A stretch of DNA of 64,000 bases from Arcobacter ellisii (lineage in GTDB: Bacteria > Campylobacterota > Campylobacteria > Campylobacterales > Arcobacteraceae). The stretch lies in contig NZ_CP032097.1 of assembly GCF_003544915.1 (NCBI RefSeq), positions 1,736,001 to 1,800,000 on the forward strand. The letters are read 5' to 3'. The position numbers and the translations under genes were made by a program. The notes beneath the pieces were generated by a model. It was given only the letters and a program-made list of their open reading frames with translations. It was not told the DNA's origin and made no database searches. Shown here piece after piece: positions 35,787 to 43,576 of this stretch; the stretch's first letter is position 1, and every line of letters begins with the position of its first letter.

Positions 35787-35916
35787 AGTTTTTATTTATG
35801 TAAACAAAAGTTACACTAAATCTTTATATTTATTTTAAATTAATTTTAAATATTCTAAAAATCATCTTTTTAAGCTTTTTTATTAAAATAAGTTTAAATT
35901 ATACCCTCTATTCTTA

Positions 35917-35933
35917 TGTACAAAAATTGTACA
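35917..35933. promoter_or_regulatory. Paired TGTACA box 2 (thioesterase side)
   Basis: TGTACAAAAATTGTACA is a perfect inverted repeat with 7-bp arms and a 3-nt centre, 75-91 nt upstream of the thioesterase-like gene. It shares the half site TTGTACA with box 1, though with different spacing. Confidence 0.55.
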
Positions 35934-36007
35934 TTGTTTTTATTATTTGTTCAATTGTTTTTTTGTATATTTTTATCATCAGATTAAGCTAGGAAAATAA
36001 TAAAAAA

Positions 36008-36448
36008 ATGATAAAAGAACTTGAACAAAAGCTACATAAAGAGATACCATTAACTAAATATATGAACTTAAAAATTTTAGATTATAATGAAAATAAGTTA
36101 ATTACAACTGCCCCACTTGATGTAAATATAAATGATAAAGGAACTGCTTTTGGAGGAAGTTTAGCAACAATGACAATTATTTCTGCTTGGAGTATTTGCT
36201 ACTTAATTTCAAAAGAATTAGGTTTTACTAGTAATAATATTGTTGTTATAAAAAATGAACACTCTTATAAAAAACCAGTAACTAAAGATATTGTTTGTTT
36301 TACAACAAAACCTTCAAAAGAAGAATTAGAAATATTAAAAGATAAACTTCTTACAAAAAAAAGTGCTTCAATAAAAATAAAATCACAAATAATTGAAGAT
36401 GATGAAGTATGTGTAGATTTTATAGGATATTATGTAATTAAAATATAA
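36008..36448 (+). CDS. YiiD-C-type thioesterase domain protein (hotdog fold)
   Basis: 146 residues resembling the thioesterase domain found at the C-terminus of YiiD: PLTKYMNLKILDYN, LDVNINDKGTAFGGSLATMTIISAW and VIKNEHSYKKPVTKDI. It is a single hotdog domain; the family usually acts on acyl-CoA or acyl-ACP, substrate unknown. AGGA lies 13 nt before the ATG, which is a rather long spacing. It diverges from acnB, and its last 11 nt overlap the convergent diguanylate cyclase gene. Confidence 0.75.
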   Translation: MIKELEQKLHKEIPLTKYMNLKILDYNENKLITTAPLDVNINDKGTAFGGSLATMTIISAWSICYLISKELGFTSNNIVVIKNEHSYKKPVTKDIVCFTTKPSKEELEILKDKLLTKKSASIKIKSQIIEDDEVCVDFIGYYVIKI

Positions 36449-37433
36449 TATCCGCTACGGTAACTTTGTTTCTATTTTCATTTTTTGATTTATATAAAAG
36501 TTTGTCCACTTCATGGTAAAGAATAGATGGATTTACATCTTTTTTTAACTCTTTTATATTTCCTAAACCTACAGAAATTGTTAAATATTCATATGATGAA
36601 TTTGAAGAAGCTTTTATTTTTAAATCTTCAACTTTTTTTCTCAAATTTTCCATTATTAAAATTGCATCATTAAAATCAATAACATCAAATAGTATTGCAA
36701 ATTCTTCTCCACCTATTCTAAAAACATAATCAGTAGTTCTTAAAAAACTCTCTTTGAAAACTTTTCCTAATTGTTCTAAAACTAAATCACCTTTATAATG
36801 TCCAAAAGAGTCATTATAATCTTTGAAAAAATCTATATCGATTATTGCAAAACAAAATGAATGATTATATCGAATCGAAGAATTAACTTTTTCTTCTAAA
36901 ATATCTTGAAAATATCGTCTATTATACAAACCTGTTAAAGAATCTGTAATTGATATTTCACTTAATAATCTGTTTTTTTCATCAAGTTCTCGTAAAGCTT
37001 TTTTATAATCACTTACATCAAGCATTAACCCAACTAATCCTATTATTTCACCATCAAGAACAAATGATGATTTATAAAATTGATACTCTCTTGTTTTCCC
37101 ATCTGCACATTTTACTTTTCCCTCATAAAATTGGTCTTTTTGTACTAAAAAAAGTTCTCTATCTTTTTCATAATAGATATCTGCATTCTCTTTGGGAATA
37201 ACATGAGTTAAATCATAAAGTGTTTTTCCTATTATCTCTTCTTTAGAAATACCAAGAATTAGTTTTGAAAAAGCATCATTACAGTGTTGATAAACTCCAT
37301 TTTTATCTTTATAAAACATTGGGCTAGGAATAATATCAAACAATTTTTTTAAAAAAGAGTCATTAAATTTTACTTCCTTTTCTAAAATTGCTGTTTTAAT
37401 AGCTAATGTTTCATAATTTACAATTTCATCCAT
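36438..37433 (-). CDS. PAS-GGDEF diguanylate cyclase
   Basis: 331 residues: a PAS domain (about 25-145, FDIIPSPMFYKDKNGVYQH, followed by a PAC-like region) and a GGDEF domain (160-331). The catalytic motif is GGEEF (241-245), so it should make c-di-GMP from GTP. The inhibitory I-site RxxD is present as RTTD (232-235), five residues before it. There is no membrane segment, so it senses a cytoplasmic signal. AAAGGA precedes the ATG. Confidence 0.93.
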   Translation of the reverse strand: MDEIVNYETLAIKTAILEKEVKFNDSFLKKLFDIIPSPMFYKDKNGVYQHCNDAFSKLILGISKEEIIGKTLYDLTHVIPKENADIYYEKDRELFLVQKDQFYEGKVKCADGKTREYQFYKSSFVLDGEIIGLVGLMLDVSDYKKALRELDEKNRLLSEISITDSLTGLYNRRYFQDILEEKVNSSIRYNHSFCFAIIDIDFFKDYNDSFGHYKGDLVLEQLGKVFKESFLRTTDYVFRIGGEEFAILFDVIDFNDAILIMENLRKKVEDLKIKASSNSSYEYLTISVGLGNIKELKKDVNPSILYHEVDKLLYKSKNENRNKVTVADIIF

Positions 37434-37558
37434 CTTTTTCCTTTGAAATATTAGAAAATTATTTTAATTTCACTAATTTCTATTGTTGCGTAATATATAA
37501 TATATCTAATTAAATAAGATTTAATAAAATATTATTTTTTTAATATAAAGGTAAAAAA

Positions 37559-38086
37559 ATGTCAATTATAACTGAAACAAAAATTGCAAAATTGGGTGAA
37601 AAAGTTTTAAGAAAAAAAGCTAAAAAAGTAAAAGATGTAAAAAGTGAAGAGACAAAAAAGATAGTTTCACTTATGCTTGAAACCCTTAAAAAATCAAATG
37701 GTGTTGGTCTTGCTGCTCCTCAAATTTCTATTTCTAAACAAATTATGATTATCTCTTCAAAACCAAATAGTAGATATCCAAATGCCCCAATAATGAAAGA
37801 TTTAGTTTTAATAAATCCAAAAATCATAAAAACTTCAAAAGGTAAAAATAAAGATTGGGAAGGATGTTTAAGTATTCCAGGAATTAGAGCAAAAGTTCCA
37901 AGATATAATAAAATAGAAGTAAAATACAAAACTTTAGAAAATGAGAAAAAAACTATTGTTTTCAAAGATTTTATAGCAAGAATTTTTCAACACGAATATG
38001 ACCATTTAATAGGGTTTGTTTATATTGATAGAGTTGAAACAAATAAAGATATTATTAGTGAAGAAGTTTATTTTAAAACAATATAA
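37559..38086 (+). CDS. def: Peptide deformylase
   Basis: 175 residues with all three deformylase motifs: GVGLAAPQ (48-55), EGCLSIPG (101-108; metal ligand C103) and QHEYDHL (144-150; H145 and H149 as metal ligands and E146 catalytic). It removes the formyl group from new proteins. It stands apart from fmt or other translation genes, so a second deformylase elsewhere in the genome is possible. Confidence 0.93.
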   Translation: MSIITETKIAKLGEKVLRKKAKKVKDVKSEETKKIVSLMLETLKKSNGVGLAAPQISISKQIMIISSKPNSRYPNAPIMKDLVLINPKIIKTSKGKNKDWEGCLSIPGIRAKVPRYNKIEVKYKTLENEKKTIVFKDFIARIFQHEYDHLIGFVYIDRVETNKDIISEEVYFKTI

Positions 38087-38124
38087 TTTTGCTACAATTT
38101 CACAAAATTTGAATAGGATAGTTT

Positions 38125-38304
38125 ATGGTTAAATATATTGTTGGAATAATTATAGCTCTAACATTTAATGGATGTATAGTTGGTGATGCTTTAGCATTAC
38201 CTTTTAGAGTATCAGGAGCTGTGTTAGAAGTTGTTACACCTGACCCTATTGGTGGTTCTGTTACAGATGTTGGTGATGCAATAGATACGGCTATTCCTTT
38301 TTAG
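38125..38304 (+). CDS. Small predicted lipoprotein (59 aa)
   Basis: A 59-residue gene too short for usual gene calls. It starts MVKYIVGIIIALTFNGC; the hydrophobic signal ending in NGC is a loose lipobox with C17 as the lipidation site. The mature part carries ALPFRVSGAVLEVVTPDPIG, a pattern I recall from small Gram-negative lipoproteins of unknown role. AGGA lies 7 nt before the ATG, and a terminator follows 10 nt after the stop. Confidence 0.65.
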   Translation: MVKYIVGIIIALTFNGCIVGDALALPFRVSGAVLEVVTPDPIGGSVTDVGDAIDTAIPF

Positions 38305-38313
38305 AGATAATTA

Positions 38314-38340
38314 CAGAAAAACTTTAAAGTTTTCTGTTTT
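38314..38340 (+). terminator. Rho-independent terminator
   Basis: CAGAAAAACTTT folds on AAAGTTTTCTG with one bulged base, then a T5 run. It ends the small lipoprotein transcript. Confidence 0.8.
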
Positions 38341-38353
38341 TATTAGTTAAAAA

Positions 38354-38371
38354 ATAACTCAATTGAGTTAT
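38354..38371. promoter_or_regulatory. 18-bp perfect palindrome over the fadD -10 region
   Basis: ATAACTCAATTGAGTTAT is fully self-complementary. A TATAAT -10 element (38369-38374) overlaps its right end, about 80 nt before the fadD start. A repressor of the beta-oxidation operon would fit; none is encoded next to it. Confidence 0.6.
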
Positions 38372-38455
38372 AATTCTTCTCAAAAAATTATTTTTTAAGC
38401 TATTATTATAATAAACATTATAGAATAAACTGTATATTTGAAAAAAGGATATACA

Positions 38456-40186
38456 GTGGAAAACTATAACTTTAAAACATACAATGAGCTTTTCACTCAT
38501 ATTTGTAATTTAGATAATGAATATTTTTTAAACTATCTTTCAAATGGAACTTACAAAAACATTTCAACAACTACCTTTAAAAACAAAGTTATTTGCCTAA
38601 GTCTTGCACTAAAGGATATGGGAATTCAAAAAGGTGATACGGTTGGGATTTTTGCTAAATCTTCTCCTTTTTGGCTTATTTTTGATTTTGCTATTCATGA
38701 AGTTGGAGCTATTAGTGTTCCTATTTTTGCAAATATTTCTACTGAAAATCTTAACTTTGAAATAAATGATTCAGCTATGAAATATATGTTTATAGACTCC
38801 CAAGAAAGACTAAAAGATATAGAAGAAAAAAACTCCCATCTAACTTTTATTACTCATAACTTTTGTATAAAAGAGCCAAATTTTTATAATTATGATGAGA
38901 TTTTAGTTATTGGTCAACAAATTTGTGATTCAAAAGGATTTATTCCTCACAAAGCAGAAGAAGAGGAAATCTTTTCTATTATCTATACAAGTGGAAATAC
39001 AGGAACTCCAAAAGGAGTTATGCTTACACATAAAAATATAGTTTCACAACTTCAAGATATAAATAAACTAATAGATTTACCACAAAGTCAAGTTGCACTT
39101 TCTCTTCTTCCTTTAGCACATATTTTTGAACGAACTGTTATGAGTTATTATCTAAGTCGTGGAATTAGTATCTATTTTGTAGATGATATTTTAAATGTAG
39201 CAAATCTTATGAAAGTTGTAAAACCAACGATTATGACAGTTGTTCCAAGACTTCTTGAAAAGATATTTAACAAAATAAAAACTCAAATTTTAGAAAAACC
39301 TTTTTTTAGTAAAATCATCGCTTCTTTGGCATTTTCTTATGCCCTAAAAGAGAACTTGGATAAAAGTTCTTTTTTATTTAAGATTTATGACAAATTGGTT
39401 TATTCAAAATTTAGAGAAATATTTGGTTCTAGGGTTGAAAAACTTGTAAGTGGTGGGGCTCCTTTATCAAAAGAGATAGCAATATTTTTTGTAAATATTG
39501 GAGTTCCCGTTTATCAAGGATATGGTTTAACAGAGTTTTCACCAGTTATTTCAACAAATTACCCAAATGCAAACAAAGTTGGTTCTTGTGGGAAAGTAAT
39601 TCCAAGTGCAAAAGTAAAAATTGGTGAAAATAAAGAGTTACTTGTAAGTGGTCCTTCACTTATGAAAGGTTACTTAAATCAAGAGGAATTAACAGCAAAA
39701 ACTATTGATAAAGATGGTTGGTTACACACAGGAGATGTTGCTTTTTTGGATGAAGAGGGATATTTATACATAACAAGTAGAGTAAAAGAGATATTTAAAA
39801 CTTCAACAGGAGAGTATGTAAATGCAATAGATATTGAACATCAACTCTCTAAAAATAGATATATAGAGTTTGCAGTTATTATTGCACAAAATAGAAAATA
39901 TACAACTGCCCTACTTTTTGTGGATAAAGAGAAATATAATCTTGCTAAAAAAGTAAATAATAACTTAACAATAGAAGAGTATTATAAAAGAAGTGATATT
40001 ATTGAAGATATTTCAAATTACATAAAAAAACTAAATAAAAGCTTGAATCAATGGGAAAGAGTGGTTGATTATAGAATTATTACAAATGATATTTCTATTG
40101 AAACAGGAGAGTTAACTCCCTCTTTAAAAATAGCAAGAAATAAGATAGAACAAAAATACGCAAACCTTATAAATAGTATGTATTAG
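38456..40186 (+). CDS. fadD: Long-chain fatty acid-CoA ligase (AMP-binding)
   Basis: 576 residues starting at GTG 38456; AAGGA lies 6-7 nt upstream, which rules out the TTG six codons earlier. The AMP-binding P-loop is YTSGNTGTPKGVMLTH, followed by GYGLTEFSPV, the acyl-adenylate motif and HTGDVAFLDEEGYLYI. The layout is that of long-chain acyl-CoA synthetases (AMP-forming). It activates fatty acids at the membrane for beta-oxidation, and is the first gene of a six-gene operon whose next gene starts 8 nt later. Confidence 0.9.
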   Translation: MENYNFKTYNELFTHICNLDNEYFLNYLSNGTYKNISTTTFKNKVICLSLALKDMGIQKGDTVGIFAKSSPFWLIFDFAIHEVGAISVPIFANISTENLNFEINDSAMKYMFIDSQERLKDIEEKNSHLTFITHNFCIKEPNFYNYDEILVIGQQICDSKGFIPHKAEEEEIFSIIYTSGNTGTPKGVMLTHKNIVSQLQDINKLIDLPQSQVALSLLPLAHIFERTVMSYYLSRGISIYFVDDILNVANLMKVVKPTIMTVVPRLLEKIFNKIKTQILEKPFFSKIIASLAFSYALKENLDKSSFLFKIYDKLVYSKFREIFGSRVEKLVSGGAPLSKEIAIFFVNIGVPVYQGYGLTEFSPVISTNYPNANKVGSCGKVIPSAKVKIGENKELLVSGPSLMKGYLNQEELTAKTIDKDGWLHTGDVAFLDEEGYLYITSRVKEIFKTSTGEYVNAIDIEHQLSKNRYIEFAVIIAQNRKYTTALLFVDKEKYNLAKKVNNNLTIEEYYKRSDIIEDISNYIKKLNKSLNQWERVVDYRIITNDISIETGELTPSLKIARNKIEQKYANLINSMY

Positions 40187-40194
40187 GAGCAAAA

Positions 40195-41469
40195 ATGAAA
40201 GAAAGAATAGCCATAATAGATGGACTTAGAAGTCCAATAGCAAAAGCAAATGGAAAACTAAATGATGTTACTGCTGATAATTTAGGAGCGATTATTTCAA
40301 AAGAGTTAATTCTTAGAAATAACCTTAATTATGAAGAGTTTGATGAAGTGATTATGGGAAATGTTGCCCAACCTGCAAATGCTGCAAATATCGCAAGAGT
40401 TATGGCAATAAAAACTGGTTTTCCTCAAAATACACCTGCATATACTGTTCATAGAAATTGTGCTTCAGGAATGCAAGCTATTTCAAGTGCTATTGAAAAA
40501 ATCCATTCAAACCAAGGAAGTTTATATTTAGTTGGTGGAATGGAATCTATGAGTAATATTCCCCTACTATACAGCGATGAATTAAGAAATCTGATAACAA
40601 AATTTTCCTATTCAAAATCTATTATTGAAAAATTAAAATTATTAAGTTCATTTAGACCTAGTTTTTTAAAACCTACAATTGGTTTACTTTCAGGATTAAC
40701 AGACCCAATTTCAGGAAAAATCATGGGAATAACTGCTGAAAACTTAGCAAATGAGTTTAAAATAAGCAGAGCTGCCCAAGATGAATATGCTTTAAAATCT
40801 CACCAAAAGGCTCAAAAAGCAACTGAAAGTGGAATATTTAAAGATGAAATTCATCCAATTATGACAAAAAACTCCTCTTTATCAAGTGATGATGGAATTA
40901 GGTTTAATCAAAATATCCAAGCACTTGAAAAATTAAACCCAATATTTGATAAATTAAGTGGAACTGTAACAGCAGGAAACTCTTCTCAAGTTTCAGATGG
41001 GGCTTGTAGTTTGATAGTTTGTAGTGAATCAAAGGCAAAAGAGTTAAATCTTGAACCACTTGGATTTATAAAAGATTATGCTTATGCAGGACTTGACGCA
41101 CATAGAATGGGATTAGGTCCAGTTTATGCTACAAAAAAACTATTTGATAAAACTTCTGTTTCTTTAAAAGATATAGATTTAATCGAGATGAATGAAGCCT
41201 TTGCAGCACAAATAATAGCAAATCAAAAAGCTTTTGCTTCAAATGATTTTTGTAAAAAAACCTTCAATTCTAATGCTCTTGGAGAAATAAATGAAGAGAT
41301 TTTAAATGTAAATGGAGGAGCAATTGCCCTTGGACATCCAGTTGGGATGAGTGGAGCTAGAATTGTTTTAACAGCGTTAAAAGAATTAAGAAGAAGAGAC
41401 GATAAATTAGCACTTGCAACACTATGTATTGGTGGTGGACAAGGTGCATCTTTTTTATTGGAGATATAA
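40195..41469 (+). CDS. fadI: Acetyl-CoA C-acyltransferase (3-ketoacyl-CoA thiolase)
   Basis: 424-residue thiolase, last step of beta-oxidation. The nucleophile is C89 in VHRNCASGMQA; NEAFAAQ, GGAIALGHPVGMSGAR and the second Cys in TLCIGGGQG are all present. Its length and the insert near 130-170 resemble FadI more than FadA. It lies 8 nt after fadD and 1 nt before fadJ. The symbol is by family resemblance; acetoacetyl-CoA thiolase is less likely because it sits with fadJ and fadE. Confidence 0.85.
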   Translation: MKERIAIIDGLRSPIAKANGKLNDVTADNLGAIISKELILRNNLNYEEFDEVIMGNVAQPANAANIARVMAIKTGFPQNTPAYTVHRNCASGMQAISSAIEKIHSNQGSLYLVGGMESMSNIPLLYSDELRNLITKFSYSKSIIEKLKLLSSFRPSFLKPTIGLLSGLTDPISGKIMGITAENLANEFKISRAAQDEYALKSHQKAQKATESGIFKDEIHPIMTKNSSLSSDDGIRFNQNIQALEKLNPIFDKLSGTVTAGNSSQVSDGACSLIVCSESKAKELNLEPLGFIKDYAYAGLDAHRMGLGPVYATKKLFDKTSVSLKDIDLIEMNEAFAAQIIANQKAFASNDFCKKTFNSNALGEINEEILNVNGGAIALGHPVGMSGARIVLTALKELRRRDDKLALATLCIGGGQGASFLLEI

Positions 41470-41470
41470 A

Positions 41471-43576
41471 ATGAGTAATATAAATTTAGAAATCAAACAA
41501 AATGTTGCAACTTTAGTTTTTGATTTAAAAGATGAAAAGGTAAATAAATTATCATTTGAAATCTTAAAAGAGTTTGATGAAAAATTAAATCAAATAAAAG
41601 AAGACTCTTCAATAAAAGCTTTAGTAATTGATAGTGCTAAAAAAGATATTTTTATAGCTGGTGCTGATATAAAAGAGATTGAAAAACTAAAAGATGAAAA
41701 AGAGGTTTATGAAGCTTTGATGGAAGTTCATGAAATTTTTAATAAACTTGAAAACTTACAAATTCCTACGATTGCTTATATAAATGGTGCTTGTATGGGT
41801 GGTGGACTTGAACTTGCCCTTGCTTGTAAATATAGAATAATTACTACAAATCCAAAAACAAAAATAGCCTTTCCAGAGGTAAAATTAGGAATTTTCCCAG
41901 GATTTGCGGGAACAATTAGAGCTCCTAAAATCATAGGTTTAATAAACGCTTTAGATTTAATTCTAAGTGGAAAAACAATTGATGCAAAAAAAGCTTATAA
42001 AATAAATCTTGCTGATACAATTTTTGATGATGCACAAAAAGAGTTTATGTTAGAAGATTTTGTAAAAAAAGCTATTTATGGAACTTTTGAAAAAAAAGTC
42101 TCTTTTAATCTTTTAAATTATGCACCATTTAATGAGTTTATATTTAGAAAAGCTTATAAAAATTTAGAAGCGAAAGTAAATCAAGATTTCAAAGCTCCTT
42201 ATATTGCCCTTGAGGTTATAAAAGCAACTATAAATAAAGAGTTAGAAGATTCAATAAAAATTGAAGCAAAAGAGTTCTCAAAATTGGCTGTTACAAAAGA
42301 GTCAAAAAATATGATAAAACTCTTTTTCTTATTTGAGAAACTAAATAAAAACTATGAAAAAACTTCAAATCCTATTTCAAATGCTGTTGTTTTTGGAAAT
42401 GGAGTTATGGGAAAAGGAATTATTTATCTATTCTCAAAATATCTAAAAGATGTAAGAATCAAACTAAGAGATTTAAGCCAAGCTCACGAGATTTTAAAAG
42501 ATGTAGCAAAGATTTATGATTACTCTATAAAATCAAGAAGTATGACAAAAAATCAAGTCGATTTTAAACTAAATAAAATCTCTTATACTGATAAATTTGT
42601 AGGATTTAGAAATTTTGATTTTATAATTGAAGCAATTATTGAAGATGAAAAAACAAAAAAAGAGACTTATAAAGAACTAGAAAAAATTATAAATGAAAAT
42701 ACAATTATTGCCACAAATACTTCGTCAATTTCAATAGAAAAATTAGGAAGTGAAATAAAAAATAAAGAAAACTTCTTAGGTGTTCACTTTTTTAATCCTG
42801 TAAATTTAATGCCACTTGTTGAAATAATCCCTACAAAACATACTTCAAAAGAGACTATAAACAAAGTTTGTGAAATGCTAATTAGTTGTGGGAAAACACC
42901 TATTGTTGTAAAAGATTGTGCTGGATTTATAGTAAATAGAATTTTACTTCCATACTTAAATGAAGCTGCTTTTATACTTGAAGAGGGTTCAAAAATTGAA
43001 AGAATTGATTCAATAATGAAAGATTTTGGAATGCCAATGGGTCCATTTACTTTAGCTGATACAGTTGGAATTGATATAGGATATAAAGTTGCAACAATTT
43101 TAAATGAAGCCTATGGAAGTAGAATGCCTATTTCTTCAATCATAGAAAAAATGTATGAAAAAAATCTTTTAGGTGTAAAAACAAAAGCTGGTTTTTATGA
43201 ATATGAATCAAAAGATAAATATTCAAACGTTCATGTTACGTCTATGCTAGAAAACAATAGTAGAATTTTTGAAGAAAAAGAGATTCTTGAAAGATGCCTT
43301 TATATTATGATAAATGAAGCTAGTAGATGTTTAGAAGAAAATATTGTAACTGATGCTTCAATTATCGATTTTGCAATGATTACAGGAACTGGTTTCCCTG
43401 CACATAAAGGTGGATTATTAAGTTATGCAAATGAAATTGGACTAAAAAATATCTTAGAATCTTTAAGAAAATTTGAAAAAGAGTATGGAGAGAGATTTAA
43501 ACCTTCAAATCTTTTAGTTAAATTAGTTGAAGAGTATGAAGATTTTGAAACAGGAGAGAGTTTATGGAAGCATTAG
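41471..43576 (+). CDS. fadJ: Fatty acid oxidation complex alpha subunit (enoyl-CoA hydratase / 3-hydroxyacyl-CoA dehydrogenase)
   Basis: 701 residues. The hydratase half (1-300) has FIAGADIKEI, NGACMGGGLELALACKYRI-type oxyanion sequence (shown in part: ACMGGGLELA) and the glutamate segment FPEVKLGIFPG. The dehydrogenase half has the NAD fold FGNGVMGKGI, NTSSISIEKL, GVHFFNPVNLMPLVE and GFIVNRIL. The ATG at 41471 is used; an earlier TTG lies inside the thiolase gene. Its 3' end overlaps fadE by 13 nt. Confidence 0.92.
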   Translation: MSNINLEIKQNVATLVFDLKDEKVNKLSFEILKEFDEKLNQIKEDSSIKALVIDSAKKDIFIAGADIKEIEKLKDEKEVYEALMEVHEIFNKLENLQIPTIAYINGACMGGGLELALACKYRIITTNPKTKIAFPEVKLGIFPGFAGTIRAPKIIGLINALDLILSGKTIDAKKAYKINLADTIFDDAQKEFMLEDFVKKAIYGTFEKKVSFNLLNYAPFNEFIFRKAYKNLEAKVNQDFKAPYIALEVIKATINKELEDSIKIEAKEFSKLAVTKESKNMIKLFFLFEKLNKNYEKTSNPISNAVVFGNGVMGKGIIYLFSKYLKDVRIKLRDLSQAHEILKDVAKIYDYSIKSRSMTKNQVDFKLNKISYTDKFVGFRNFDFIIEAIIEDEKTKKETYKELEKIINENTIIATNTSSISIEKLGSEIKNKENFLGVHFFNPVNLMPLVEIIPTKHTSKETINKVCEMLISCGKTPIVVKDCAGFIVNRILLPYLNEAAFILEEGSKIERIDSIMKDFGMPMGPFTLADTVGIDIGYKVATILNEAYGSRMPISSIIEKMYEKNLLGVKTKAGFYEYESKDKYSNVHVTSMLENNSRIFEEKEILERCLYIMINEASRCLEENIVTDASIIDFAMITGTGFPAHKGGLLSYANEIGLKNILESLRKFEKEYGERFKPSNLLVKLVEEYEDFETGESLWKH

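Noticed and set aside
41414-41470. Longer N-terminus for FadJ inside the thiolase gene
   Set aside because: It would start at TTG within the thiolase coding region. The family start and an ATG lie at 41471.
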